Shown here: in pieces, positions 23,664 through 35,718 of the stretch
Position numbering within the stretch: the first letter of the stretch is position 1
Layout: each line of letters starts with the position of its first letter
Assembly: GCF_024323335.1 (NCBI RefSeq)
Contig: NC_066581.1
Span: 295,874,536-295,938,535, forward strand
DNA: 64,000 nt
Direction of reading: 5' to 3'
From: Lathyrus oleraceus
Lineage: Eukaryota; Streptophyta; Magnoliopsida; Fabales; Fabaceae
The notes under the pieces: generated by a model
Told to the model about the DNA's origin: nothing
Databases searched by the model: none
What the model saw: only the letters and a program-made list of their open reading frames with translations
Position numbers and translations under genes: made by a program

Positions 23664-25694
23664 TGTAACACCCCGATAAAATAAGATAATTATTTAAATT
23701 GAGTTAATAATATATTTATTAATTTAATTAAATAATTGGAATTATTATTATTATTGGAATAATAATTATTGGAATATTATTGGGATTATTATTATTGGAT
23801 TATTTTTATTGTTATTATTGGAATAAAAGTAGAAATCAGTAAATAGGTTCCATTTGGTAAAAAGGGTTATTTTCACGTGAAAAGGGAAAAGAGACAGAAA
23901 AGTGGAAAAGGGCAAAGAAAGCCAGAGAACAAGGGTCGAAGGAAGAAAAAGCTTGAAGCTTAAAGATTCGCCGGATTAACTCAGGTAAGGGGGGTTTATC
24001 GTCGATTAATGGGTATTATGGGATAATATGTCATGGGTAGTGATAAACCATTGATTTACCTCTGATTGGAATAATTATGCTGAAAATTGTGAACTCTTTG
24101 GATGAACGAAATTGGGTTACAATTGAAGGAAATTCGTAGGAATTAGATGCAATAGTGTTAGAAATTGTGAGATCGAATAGGTTATGATTCGTGTTAGATG
24201 AAATGAACGATTATTGTGAAAAATTGGACTGTGGAAGGTTGAATTGGATAGATCTCGTAGCAGAGAAAGCCATAGCAGATCTGGAAGTCTGGTTTCTGGT
24301 CATACGCGTATGGCACTAGGCAATACGCGTATGAGATGGCATGGTACGCGTATGGCACTAGGCAATACGCGTATGGATGAGGAAGATGATGTTTTGAACG
24401 TGGTTTGGTCTCTGTTGGTACGCGTATGGGGAAGTGATACGCGTAGCATACGCGTATGAGATGGTGTTACGCGTATGGGATTTGGCTGGGAAATGGGCCA
24501 TACGCGTATGGGACTAGGCAGTACGCGTATGGGCAGGATTGTGATTTTTCTGTGCTGTTGTTGTGCAGTTTTTGGTTGTTCAGCTGAGTAATGTGATTTA
24601 GCTGATGTACGATATATTAGGGATCATTTCCCGTTGTTTTGAGTAGTATAGGTATTAGTAGAGTGTGCTAATACTGTGGTTGTTCTTTGGCATGATCTGA
24701 TATGCTTATGTGATAAAATACTGATGATGTGTGATGGTATGCATGATCTTGTGAATGTATCAGTTATGTGTGCATTTGTGAAATAGACTGTTTTATGGCT
24801 TAGAGTGTGAGCATATGTCTATTCTTGAATTGTGGTTGATGATTTAGCATTGCTAGGTGATTAGCATGCATATTGTGGCCTTTATGGTGGTAGCTAATTC
24901 CCATGGTGAGGAATTAGTGAGTTAGTCATTTTGGACTGTTGTTGATGTTTGCATGCTAGGTGAATTAGCGTGCATAGCATGGCCCTTGGGGTGGTAGCTA
25001 ATTCCCATGGTGAGGAATTAGTGATGTGAGTCACTAGGTCTCAAATGAGTGGGACTAGTGAGCTTGGTAGCCGTACCTGGATTTGGTCGGTGAAGTTGAA
25101 CTATATGTTCACGAATAGTCGGTACCGCATGCATGGAGTCTCATTGCATTTGTATTGTATGGCGTATAATATGAATGGATGTATTCCAATATTATACGTG
25201 TGTTTTGTGGTTGAGTTGAGTATGATTTTAGTTGATGTTGCCGCTGCTGAATGTATGATCTGATTAGGGTGATGAATGTGTGAAATTACTTGGCATTACA
25301 TGTTAATTTATAATGCTTATTATATCGATTGAGAAACTCACCCTTACAACTATTTTTCAGGTAACGAGCAGTGATTGAGTAGAAGCTAGTGCTTGGAGTC
25401 TAGTGTAGTCTCCTTAGTGGGTCGTGCTCTGATAGATGTAACATCGGGATGGGATGTTTTACCTTATTGAATAATTTTACATGCAACATGTTACATGTTT
25501 TACATGATTAATGAGATTTATATCCGCTGCGTTTTATGCAAAAATGCTTATGTTTTGAATTAACAAAAGAGCATGACAGTTATATTGTTGAATGGTGTGA
25601 AATATTGTGTGACACCCTTAATTGCATATTTACTCTGATTGAGATATTTATTATTTTAATTAAATATTTGGGGGTATTTTAGAAGGGTGTTACA
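23664..25694 (+). repeat. LTR3 of the chromovirus array (3' LTR)
   Basis: 2031 bp. I noted four private differences: A at 23946, C at 24812, G at 25202 and A at 25510. The CA end abuts the right target duplication. Confidence 0.95.
24303..24529 (+). repeat. TACGCGTA octamer array in LTR3
   Basis: Identical to the LTR1 array, displaced by 13,136 bp. No octamer has mutated in any of the three LTRs. Confidence 0.9.
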
Positions 25695-25699
25695 GCTTA
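25695..25699. repeat. Target-site duplication, right copy (GCTTA)
   Basis: This matches 10523-10527 exactly and is followed by the continuation of the interrupted LINE. Confidence 0.93.
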
Positions 25700-27069
25700 G
25701 GTATAAGATCTCTTCTTTTTCTCAATGACACAACCAACCTTAAGCTTGGTTGGGATGTGTTGAGCAATGAGGACCCATGTGCCAAGGTGGTGAAAGCTAA
25801 AATTCTGAGGAAACATGATACCATCAATCATCATATTTTCTCAACTTTTTGATATTGCATAAAACAAAAATTCAATTTTCTTTTGTCTAATATATCTTGG
25901 CTGCTAGGAAATGGCAATTCAATCAAGTTTTGGAAGGAAGCTTGATGTGACCCTTCCCTTTTGTAGGAAATTTGTCTATCCCTTCTTGAAGCTAATTCCA
26001 TTGATTATAATTCTTCAGTGTCAGCCTATTTGTAGAATGGTAATTGGTTTTTCCCTAACTCTTGGCTTGAGCTATTTTCCTTTCTTACTCAAAAAGTTTT
26101 TCCTTTGTATCTTTTTGTTCAAGATAGTGACAAAATTGTTTGAACAAAATCTATTTCTAGCGGTCTTGCACTCAAAGAACGTTATATCCTAAAGATCTCC
26201 CGTAATATCAAGCTTGACTAGGCCAATTTCATATGGAATATGGACATGCCTTCATTTAAATCTTTTGTGGTATGACGCCTTATGCATGGAAAGATGTCCA
26301 CAATTGATAAGCTTCAAGGTAGAGGCTACAATATAGTTTATAGATGTAGCATTTTCAAGTGTTTTGCTAAAACAACCACACACATTTTCTTTCATTGCAC
26401 TTTTGCTTCCAAACTTTGGCATTAGCTTGGTAAATCTATAAAGTCCTCTCTTTTGATCTCATATATTGATAACATGTGGAATCTTTGCACCAAAAGCCGG
26501 TCTCCTCAGGGTGCCTTAATCATCAAGGAAACCATTATTTTCACCATCTCTTCAAGTTGAAGTATAAAAAATTTGGCTAGACATCAAAACAAGATTCCTC
26601 ACCTTCAAACAACAATCTTCAATATCATTGCTCAAATTATGATGACATGTAATAACACTTTGCTCACGACCTCTTCCTCTATGTCTAACTTCAACTTGCT
26701 CAAAGCCTTCAAGGTAAACATTCATCCCTTTTGTACTCCTAAGGTAAAATAAGTTCTCTAGCAACCCCCCTCTTGGGGTTGACTCAAATGTAAATGTAAT
26801 GATGTCCTTTCTCAATAATCTAGTGGTTGTGATGGAATCTTTAGAGATTATAAAAGTGATTTTCTGCTAGCCTTTGTCGAGCCAACTCTTTTTACTGTTT
26901 CCTTACATGTTGAATTCTCTACGGTCTTTAGCGATATTGACCTTGCTAGAGATAAAACATGATCTAAGCTTTGGATCAAAAGTGACGATGCTTTGAAAAC
27001 CTAGACATCATTAGAATCATTATAAATATATCATTACAAATATGTTATTTTTATCTCCCAAAAAAAAAA
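25695..27069 (+). pseudogene. L1-type LINE, 3' half after the retrotransposon insertion (dead)
   Basis: The sequence continues the LINE frame: the Gly-Leu codons before the insertion run directly into Gly-Ile-Arg-Ser after it. Downstream pieces resemble the zinc-finger (zf-RVT) and RNase H-like tail of plant L1 elements (FHCTFASKLWH-like near 26390-26425), with many stops. It ends near a run of ten A at 27060-27069, a plausible LINE poly(A) tail. Positions 25695-25699 are the target duplication made by the insertion. Confidence 0.7.
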
Positions 27070-27911
27070 TTGTGCGGATTTTTTTTACCGACATAAGTCA
27101 CACTTCTCTTTCCTTACCATTTTTTACATTAGAAAATTCTTAACTTAATCACACTTTTGTAAAAAATAGACTAGAGTTAGCTAGCCTTCTCCTTAATGTG
27201 CATCACCTTTTCCTTTTTAATATATAACCCTCGTTTAAAAGAAAATTAGATCTTTTTAAATAAATTTCAAAAATAAAAAAATTAATTATAATATTAAATT
27301 TATTGATAATTAATATTATTTTAAAAAAAATCATTGATATTTATAATATAATATAAGATTCATTATTATACATTGTCGGTATAAATTTTTTACAAAATTC
27401 ATTCATAAATATTATTTTCTAATTGATTAAGTCAAATATCATTATTAAATAACATTTTGCATTCTCGACACATTTTAATTAAATTCATATAGTATTTATC
27501 ATAAATTATAAAAGTATAAATTAATTAGGAATAATATTAATAAAAATAATAAATAAATACTATTGAAAATTAGAAAAGATAACCGACTAAATGAGAGTAA
27601 TATAATACAAAATAAGAAAGGAAGATGACAGCTAGAGAGAAAGTTAAGAAAGAAAACACTTTTAAAAGGAATTTTTGTTTTTGCTGATTATTAAAAATAA
27701 AAACTAAAATCACATCTACAAGGAAGATTGATTAGATTCACAGTTTCACACTCACACAAACAACACTGCTTGCACCTTTTTTTCTTTCTGCGTTGTTGTT
27801 TCATTCGGATTTGCACTCACATAGCCTAATAGCATTTCGCCATAAACCCTAACAATTTCCTTTTCATTCAGATCTCTCTCTCTCTCAATGCCTCTTTCTC
27901 TCTGATCCATA
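27070..27911 (+). promoter_or_regulatory. Upstream region and 5' leader of the GAUT gene
   Basis: About 0.65 kb of AT-rich DNA lies between the LINE tail and a pyrimidine-rich leader. A CT-repeat tract at about 27871-27903 directly precedes the start codon, as in many plant 5' leaders. I could not place a convincing TATA box, and the transcription start is unknown. The whole promoter fits in the space left by the LINE, so LINE-derived sequence may contribute to it. Confidence 0.5.
27888..27905 (+). other. Short upstream ORF, 5 codons
   Basis: ATG at 27888 opens MPLSL and stops with TGA at 27903-27905, 6 nt before the main ATG at 27912. If the mRNA starts upstream of it, scanning ribosomes would meet this ATG first (A at -3, C at +4). 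A 6-nt gap gives little room for reinitiation, so leaky scanning would be needed. Confidence 0.5.
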
Positions 27912-30900
27912 ATGCCGCTCAACAACAGAAGCAAAGGATCTCCTTTTCCTCTTCTCGGTTTCGTTCTCCTTTGTCTTCTCGCACCTCTCGTTTTCTTCTT
28001 CGCATCATCACTTCACACTGCTTCATCCGGTTCATACTTTCTCTCACTCTCGCTTTTTGGTTCAACTTTTAAATTATTATTTTTCAGTCATCATTTTCTT
28101 ATATGTTACGTGCTGTAAGATCCTTGATTAAAATTGGGAAATGGGTATTCGTTAATTTCTTGTCTTTATCTTTCTCGGTGTTTTTCTTGTGTTTGTTTAT
28201 TCAATTCGTGACTGTAGTGGAAGATTTCTCGTTTTTAATTCGTTGTCATGGAAATAGTTAACAATTTTCTGTTTTTTAGGGTTGCTAGATCTATGCTTCT
28301 TATGCGAGTGTTGAGTAGTGCAATTAACTTTTTGCTTGTTTTATTATACTTCACTATTCCACAATTTCGTTTTCTAGATGTTCTTTATGGATTGAGATAT
28401 CATCTGTTTCATGATTTGGCATATTTATGTTGGTGAGATTTGGGGTTATAAGTGATTTGTCAATGAATCAATTTTACAACTATATTGAATTTAGATGCTT
28501 GGGTGGTTTGGAATTTGAATCACTATGGCGTTATTATTAAGTTTACTTTAGGAGCAATTGGGTTTTAGGTTCTAGTGGTTATGAAACAAAAACACATTTA
28601 CAGGGTTGTGTATACTAAGCTTAAGTTCATTTCTTTGATGCACCGTCATCATTATTCTTATAGTTTTGTTAATTGGAAAGCAGTATTTGTAGATTAAGAA
28701 CTTGTGGTTAGAAAAAAGTATATACTAGAGAAATTGGTTGATATTTCTTCGCGTTTTTGTTTAAGACCCCAGGCTTTATGAGATTAGCACATGCATAGAA
28801 TGCACTGTGATGACAGTGTTGTCAATTAGATATTCTGCATTGTATTAAGTGGGACCGTTGATAGAGAATAGCTATAGTGGTTGATTTGATGAGTCGCAAC
28901 TTTTGATACTTACATGCAATGAAATTTTCTCATAACTACATGTCATGGATAATGCTTTTCATAAAATGTATCTCACTTTGCTTATGCTACTCTTGCTGTT
29001 TTGTACTTGTGCTTTTGATCCTCGATTTATAACTCATTGGTGTTTCAAACTTATTATTCTTCTATTATATGGATGCTCTAGAAAGTATTGACCTTATCCG
29101 GTTTTAGGATAAACAAATCTGGCTCCGTTTGTTTGCAAATCCTCATTTTTTGTTGTTGGAGGCTTTTGAATTATGAAATTTAAGATAGAGTGTAATGTCT
29201 TTGATGTTTGGAGGAAGAAATAGGAGAATATTTTGTAATGATATGAGTGACATTTGCAATGAATTTTTCTTATTTGCCCATATATGTGTTTATGTTAGAG
29301 TAATTACTTCAAATACATTATGCAGATCACACTGATATTTCAGATGTTACAAGTCAACAGGTAGCCCGTTATATATATATACACATTTTAAGGTTCATTA
29401 GTTATACAACTGAATGCATACAGCATCTAGCCATTTTTTTACCCTATGTTGTTGGCTGTTGCAGGCTTCTAAATGGAGAGAACAGAAGGCACTACATGAC
29501 CTTACATCTCTTTTTCCAAAAGAGGCAAGCACAAGCTAGCATTACTCTTGCTTTGTATCTCATAATATTTTTTGTGCAAAAGTTAACTTCCTTGCCTTCT
29601 AATGAATATTATATTTTAGGTACTTGATGTTATCATGTCTAGCACAAATGATATGGGGCCTTTGAGTCTAGATAATTTCAAAAATAATCTTTCTGCTTCA
29701 TGGAGAGCTATTGGGTTAAAGACTTCAAATGCTACATATCAGGTTAGGATTACTGATGTGCTTCTGCCCGAGACTCTGTTTTCCTGCATTTTTTCTGTAT
29801 TGCTACTAAATGTTAATCCTTTTTTATTTTTTAACTAAAGCTAAACCAACCAGAAACACATCTTAGTCAAGAAAAACAAAAGGAGAAGGAAGGAAGATCT
29901 TCAGGTTGTATAACATGCTATCAGTTATTTTTCCCATGTCTTATTTTACTTTACTTTCTCCTTATTTTTTATTTATTAATGCAGTTGCTCTTCCTCAGTG
30001 GAATGATAGTCCCGTAAAGCTAGCCAGAAGGGTGAGCATCATTCTTCGATATTTGACTTTTTTAAAGTTACGTAGATTTTTAAGTTACATAGCTTTTTTA
30101 AGTTATGCTTGTAATACGGAGTAATCTCCCACGCCTTTTAACTCGGTGGTTGTGGTAGTTACGGAAAAAGCCTAACCACATACCGATAAAGATAAAATCA
30201 TTCTCAGACCCCAACCTACAACTATAGCAACCTTGAAGTATGACATGCTTATTCTAATTGTTACTTATGGGTGAACATAAGTCGAGCTAAACAAATTGGG
30301 ATTTCATAGTTTTGTCCTTACAATATAAATATCACGTCAAATTAAGTTTTATCCACTTTTTGATAAATTTACGCCAAAGGCTAGAGGTATTTATCTCTGT
30401 CTATCCTGACATATTCATTCTTATAATAAAATTCCTTGTTGCTGAAGATTCCCAAATTACGTTTGAACAAAAACATGTGTCTACCATTTACCCCAATATT
30501 TTTCTGTTCTGTTTGAAAATTCTGTTTAGCTTGTAGTGTGAGTATACTTAACTCAAGGAACAACTAAAATCTAACTTTGTTTTGTTCCTTGTAAACATCT
30601 TTTGCAGCAATTAATAGTGAAAAGGATGGCCAAACGTGCTGCTGAGCTGGTTAAACAGGATGACGAAGTTATTGTAAAACTTGAAGATTTTGCTATTGAA
30701 CGTTCAAAATCAGTTGATTCAGCAGTTCTAGGTAAATACAACATTTGGAGGAAAGAAAATGAAAATGAGAATGATTCTACCATTCGGTTGATGCGAGATC
30801 AGATCATTATGGCTAGGGTATACTTGAGTATTGCGAAGATGAAGAACAAGCTTGACTTGTACCAAGAGCTGCAAACACGGCTTAAAGAGAGTCAGCGTGC

Positions 30901-32770
30901 TTTAGGTGAGGCAACTTCCGATGCTGACCTGCACCATAGGTATGCTCAATTTTCCGAAGCGTATAAATATCTGCATTTGTTTGTATTTACTGACCTAATT
31001 AATCATCTTTAGTGAACATGAAAAAATGAAAGCTATGGGTCAAGTTCTTTCTAAGGCAAAAGATCAATTGTATGACTGCAAGTTGGTTACTGGGAAATTG
31101 AGGGCAATGCTACAAACTGCTGATGAGCAAGTTCGGGGCTTGAAGAAACAAAGCACATTCCTTAGTCAGTTGGCTGCCAAGACCATACCAAATGGAATTC
31201 ACTGCTTATCGATGCGCCTTACCATAGATTACTATCTCCTTCCACCTGGAAAGAGAAAGTTCCCCATGACTGAGAATTTGGTTAATCCCAGTCTTTATCA
31301 TTATGCCCTATTCTCAGACAATGTTTTGGCTGCATCTGTTGTTGTCAACTCAGCTGTTTTGAATGCGAAGGTAAACGACTAACCGTCCGTTATGATAAAT
31401 ACATGCTTGTGTATTTTTTTTCAAGTGCATTCCTTTTTACAGATAATGAATAATTTGAGCCTGGGTCCACATGATTTTTGAGAGATGGATCCATGTAGTT
31501 TGCTTGCAATAGTCTATCTATTATTTTATAGATATAATAGAATTAAACACAACCACTCATTATCTTATGGTGTTGTCTTTGACATTGCAGGATCCTTCAA
31601 AGCACGTCTTTCACCTTGTTACGGATAAATTAAATTTTGGAGCCATGAACATGTGGTTTTTATTGAATCCTCCTGGAAAAGCTACAATCTTTGTTGAAAA
31701 TGTTGATGAGTTTAAGTGGTTGAACTCATCCTACTGCCCAGTCCTAAAACAGCTTGAATCTGCGACAATGAAAGAGTATTATTTCAAGGCAGGCCATCCA
31801 ACCACTACTGGTGCTTCTAATCTCAAGTACAGAAATCCAAAATATCTCTCAATGCTCAACCATCTGAGGTTCTATCTTCCACAAGTTTATCCAAAATTAG
31901 ATAAGATTCTTTTTCTTGATGATGACATTGTCGTCCAGAAGGATTTGACTGGATTATGGGCTGTGGATCTTCATGGAAAAGTAAATGGTGCTGTTGAAAC
32001 ATGTGGTGAGAGCTTTCATAGGTTTGACAAGTATCTTAATTTTTCAAATCCACATATTGCGAAAAACTTTGATCCCAATGCTTGTGGTTGGGCATACGGA
32101 ATGAACATGTTTGATTTGAAGGTGTGGAAAAAGAAGGACATTACTGGCATATATCACAAGTGGCAGAATCTGGTAAGCAGTTGAACATAACATCGGTTAA
32201 TATCATGCATCTATTCTCAGAGTTGGATTCTCTGCAGTCACACATAGTCATACACGCAACCACAAATCTCGGCTATTTGATATCAGATGACTCATATTCC
32301 AAATTGTATTTTAAAACTAACATGAAGATTTTAGTATGCGAATCTTCTGATCATCATCCAACAGTTGAGATTCCTTGATGCGTGACTGTGTGCCTCTCTT
32401 GACTTTAGAGAGTCCTGCTCGTCTATTTTCACATAAATAAAATAAAAATCAATTCTTTCACTGACAATTTTTTCATATTTGATTTCAGAATGTAGACAGG
32501 GTACTGTGGAAATTAGGGACATTACCTCCGGGGCTAATGACATTCTATGGATTAACGCATCCGCTAAATAAATCATGGCATGTACTCGGTTTGGGGTACA
32601 GTCCAAGTATAGATCGTACAGAAATCGAGAATGCAGCAGTTGTTCACTACAATGGTAATATGAAACCTTGGTTAGAAATAGCCATGACAAAATATCGCCC
32701 TTACTGGACCAAATATGTCAAATATAACCATCCTTATCTTAGGAACTGTAAGCTAAGTGAATGGTCTTGA
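27912..32770 (+). CDS. GAUT3: GAUT-family galacturonosyltransferase (GT8), GAUT3-like
   Basis: Ten exons, inferred from splice sites and frame: 27912-28029, 29326-29360, 29465-29524, 29620-29742, 29841-29904, 29985-30031, 30608-30939, 31013-31370, 31591-32172, 32489-32770. They join without a break into 2001 nt (666 aa). Residues about 13-31 form a hydrophobic anchor, so a type II Golgi membrane protein is expected. A charged stem with LARR and the motifs AAELVKQDDE and ERSKSVDSAVLGKY leads into the GT8 domain (about 330-650), with the metal/UDP-sugar motif LFLDDDIVVQKD (Asp 489-491) and HYNGNMKPW (626-634). GAUT enzymes transfer galacturonic acid from UDP-GalA to homogalacturonan during pectin synthesis; GAUT1 works with GAUT7. 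Over its length the sequence resembles Arabidopsis GAUT3 as I recall it (about 680 aa), more than GAUT1, 4, 9 or 11. The member number is less certain than the family. Intron 3 has a GC donor. Confidence 0.9.
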
Positions 32771-33284
32771 TAACACCAAGTCCTAAATACAAAGAACACT
32801 CTTTTCCTTCAGAATATACCCCTCAACCTATTCTCTCCTTTCTAACTTGGCAATTTCAAGGGAAATGCCTTGTTAGAGTATATGATTAAAATGTCCAAGT
32901 GATATAGAGTCAATGCTTGTGTTCTATCTGCCCTTACCGACTCATCATCTCTTTCCCACGCCATTGTCGTTCATTCTTTGCTTTTCATTCATTTAATTTG
33001 TTTACACCATTCTCACTAATTTGAAACAAGGTACAATAAATAGTATACCTTGTTCACTATAAAGAGCCTTCATTGTACAATTTGATGCTAAGAATGGACT
33101 AGAAATTGAATTATAATTTTATGTATTCTTTGAGAGCTAGTTTACTTGTATGGTTTTGAGAAGTTATTTGAATGTTTGCATATATTGTATTTTAGAAAGA
33201 GATATCACAAGGTAGCACAATAAAAGACATGATTGTAGTGCATTTATTTTCAAGTACAAACTCCTAAATGCATAAATAAGTTGC
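32771..33284. other. Shared 3' flank of GAUT and the HPR-like gene
   Basis: No gene is seen. The two genes converge here with 514 bp between their stop codons. The stretch should hold the GAUT 3' UTR and poly(A) signals; AATAAA-like sites are plentiful, so none is singled out. Confidence 0.5.
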
Positions 33285-34809
33285 TCAATCCAAATGAACT
33301 TGTGTAATTAGAGGCTTATTGGAGAAAAAAGCTTCTAGATTCTCTTCAACAATTTGTGTTGCGGCCATGAAAGTTTCAATAGTAAAAGCAGCATTATGAG
33401 GTGACAAAACCACATAGTCCAATGCTAAAAGTTGTTGAGGAACATTAGGCTCATTCTCAAACACATCCAAACCAGCACCGCCAATGTGTCCTTCCATCAA
33501 ACACTTCACCAACTCTTGTTCATCAATTAAGGATCCTCTTCCAACATTCACTATGACACCTTTGTTTCTCAATGCTAACATCACTTTGTTAACAATGTGC
33601 CTTGTTTGTTCATTTAGTGAACAACATAGAACCAGTGCATCACTAGTAGTTGCAAGTTCAAACATGTTTGAATAAAATTGGTATGTAATAAAGGGCCTTT
33701 TCTTCCTTGAGTGGTACAAAACAATGCATCCAAAAGCTTCCAACCTTTTAGCTACTTCCATGCCAATGCTTCCTAATCCAACAATTCCAACTCGAAAAAA
33801 TGAATTTAATTTATCTTCACTTTTGGTATCATTGACACTTAATAAAGGAAATTAAAGACAAACTTGTCTTATTCTTTTCTTTTGGCCAGGGATTCAACTT
33901 CTTAAAAGAATCTCGTGAAGTTTGCTATTTTATTAAGTGATGTCGGAAGGGATTTGCTTTTTTGTTTGTTTTTTTTTTTTACTAAAAAATGTGGGACCAA
34001 TGCCATTAATTATTTGTATACAGTTAATAACAATTATTTATAAGTGACATGACGTCAAATAATTGAATGTGGGATGTAAGAGTGTTTACCTTTATCATAT
34101 TACTTTCTATATTTTTAATTATAAAACTCACTTTTTTTTATATATGTAATCCATTTTTATAAGACCTTTTCAAATTTGCATAACTATTTTCAACAATATT
34201 TCTATTAAATTTATTAAAAAATACATTTTCTCCCTTTTTCTTTTATATTACATATTAATTGTAAAATTAATTATATAAATTTAACATATAATCTATACAA
34301 ATTTATTACAATAATCACTTTTTTTAATATCCGTGAAATTTTTAATATCCATCTGTTCTAGAATAATTATTACATTTATAAAAATTATTTGTTCTAAAAT
34401 AATTGTCACTTATTTTTAATATAATTTAAATTCTAATCTTTTAATTATATCTTTTAATTAATATGTATAATTTATTATTATTCATAAATTATAAGAATAA
34501 TTTGATAAAATTATTATTATTATTTTTTAATTCATATGAAAATGTCGAACATAACACTTATTTTAGAACGAATTAATAAGAAACTGAGAAATATTTAATA
34601 AGAATCAATGATGTAATATATAATAGATTTAAATCATTATTTATTTATTATTTTAAATAAAGTTTTAATTCTATTACTTTAAAATTATTTTTTTATTCTC
34701 AATTTAAATTTTTGCTATGGTGTGATTCCGATCTCAATTTCGCCACGTGACATTGACTAGTTAATGATCAGTTAGATAAATTTAATTTGATATATTAACC
34801 AAATACTTA

Positions 34810-35221
34810 GGGTGTGTTTGATTTAGTTTTTAAAAACAGTTTTTTTATTTTCAAAATTTATAAAATTTTTAATTTGTTTGATTACAATGTTTTAGAAAAC
34901 TGTTTTTAAAAACTCTTTCATTTTTATTGTTTTTAAAAGTGAAAAACAAAAACAGGTTTAACATGTTTTTCATTTTTAATTTTGGATTTCTGGATTTCTG
35001 TTTTCATTTGAGTTATCATTTTTTATTTTCTCATTTTTAAAACTGTTTTTAAAAATAATTTACCAAACAAATATTTTTATTTTCTCATTTTTAAAACAGT
35101 TTTGAAAAGTCATGTTACCAAATAAATTTTTTAATAGTTCTCTTCTTAAAAATACTTTTCTAAAACAATTTTATAAAACATATTTTAAAAAGTGAAAAGC
35201 AAAACTGATTCAAACGGGCCC
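34810..35221. mobile_element. Tourist-like (PIF/Harbinger) MITE
   Basis: 412 bp with imperfect terminal inverted repeats (GGGTGTGTTTGATTTAG at the left; GGGCCCGTTTGAATCAG read from the right on the - strand). It is flanked by a TTA duplication at 34807-34809 and 35222-35224. A GGG-rich TIR with TGTTTG and a 3-bp TTA/TAA duplication are typical of Tourist MITEs. There is no ORF, so it would depend on a transposase elsewhere. The interior is AAAACTGTTTTTAAAA-rich. Confidence 0.75.
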
Positions 35222-35519
35222 TTAGTTTCTAATCATTTAGAAGATTACATTAAACTTAAAAAAATATTTGAATGAGATGGTAAATAATATGATAAATGAT
35301 TTTTTTAATTTAATAAAAAATTTAAATTTAAATTTAGTTTTGGACACACTTAGAGTGTGTTAATTTTTTTTGAGAACTCTTTATTAATTAGTATTATAGT
35401 TCTACTCAATTCGAAGACCATTCTAACATTTATCTTAAGACATTCGGACAATAACCATCATTTTCATCTATTATTAATTGAAAATTTTGCTAAATAAATT
35501 AGTATTATTTAAACATATT

Positions 35520-35718
35520 TTTTAAAAGAGATTAATTGAAATATACTGTCAGTGTAAAAGAATTTTACACCATCACTTAATTGTAGACGTTGGATATTAA
35601 AAAAAGTTTGACTTTTATTTTAAAAATTTATAAAGTAATACAAACGGGTGATGATGATGAATCGACGGTGTAAAACTTTTTACACTGACAGTGTATAGTA
35701 ATTAATCTCTTTTTAAAA
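35520..35718. mobile_element. Small non-autonomous element with long (about 55-bp) TIRs
   Basis: The left end (TTTTAAAAGAGATTAATT... CTGTCAGTGTAAAA... TTTTACACC) is closely matched by the reverse complement of the right end (35660-35718), with a few mismatches. The total is about 200 bp. TIRs this long with a short centre suggest a Mutator-like MITE or foldback element. I could not define a clean target duplication, so the exact ends are uncertain. Confidence 0.6.

Larger units (their letters stand above)
10528..25694 (+). mobile_element. Three-LTR tandem Tekay/Del-type chromovirus
   Basis: The structure is LTR1 (10528-12558), internal 1 (12559-17095), LTR2 (17096-19126), internal 2 (19127-23663), LTR3 (23664-25694). 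The repeat unit is exactly 6568 bp. All three LTRs are 2031 bp, start TGTAACACCC and end GGGTGTTACA. One 5-bp target duplication, GCTTA, flanks the whole array (10523-10527 and 25695-25699); the middle LTR is bordered by a polypurine tract and a primer-binding site, not host DNA. A normal single copy would be 8599 bp. Domain order PR-RT-RH-IN plus a C-terminal chromodomain-like segment marks a chromovirus. Gag style, LTR length and initiator-Met PBS suggest the Tekay/Del clade (inference). By eye, LTR1 and LTR3 differ at five sites and the internal copies at two, so the insertion is young. Confidence 0.93.

Noticed and set aside
27752..27934. 60-residue ORF on the - strand over the GAUT start
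   Set aside because: It is the reverse reading of the CT-rich leader and signal-anchor region of GAUT.
33484..33675. 63-residue ORF on the + strand
   Set aside because: It is antisense to the conserved HPR-like exon, whose motifs clearly set the coding strand.
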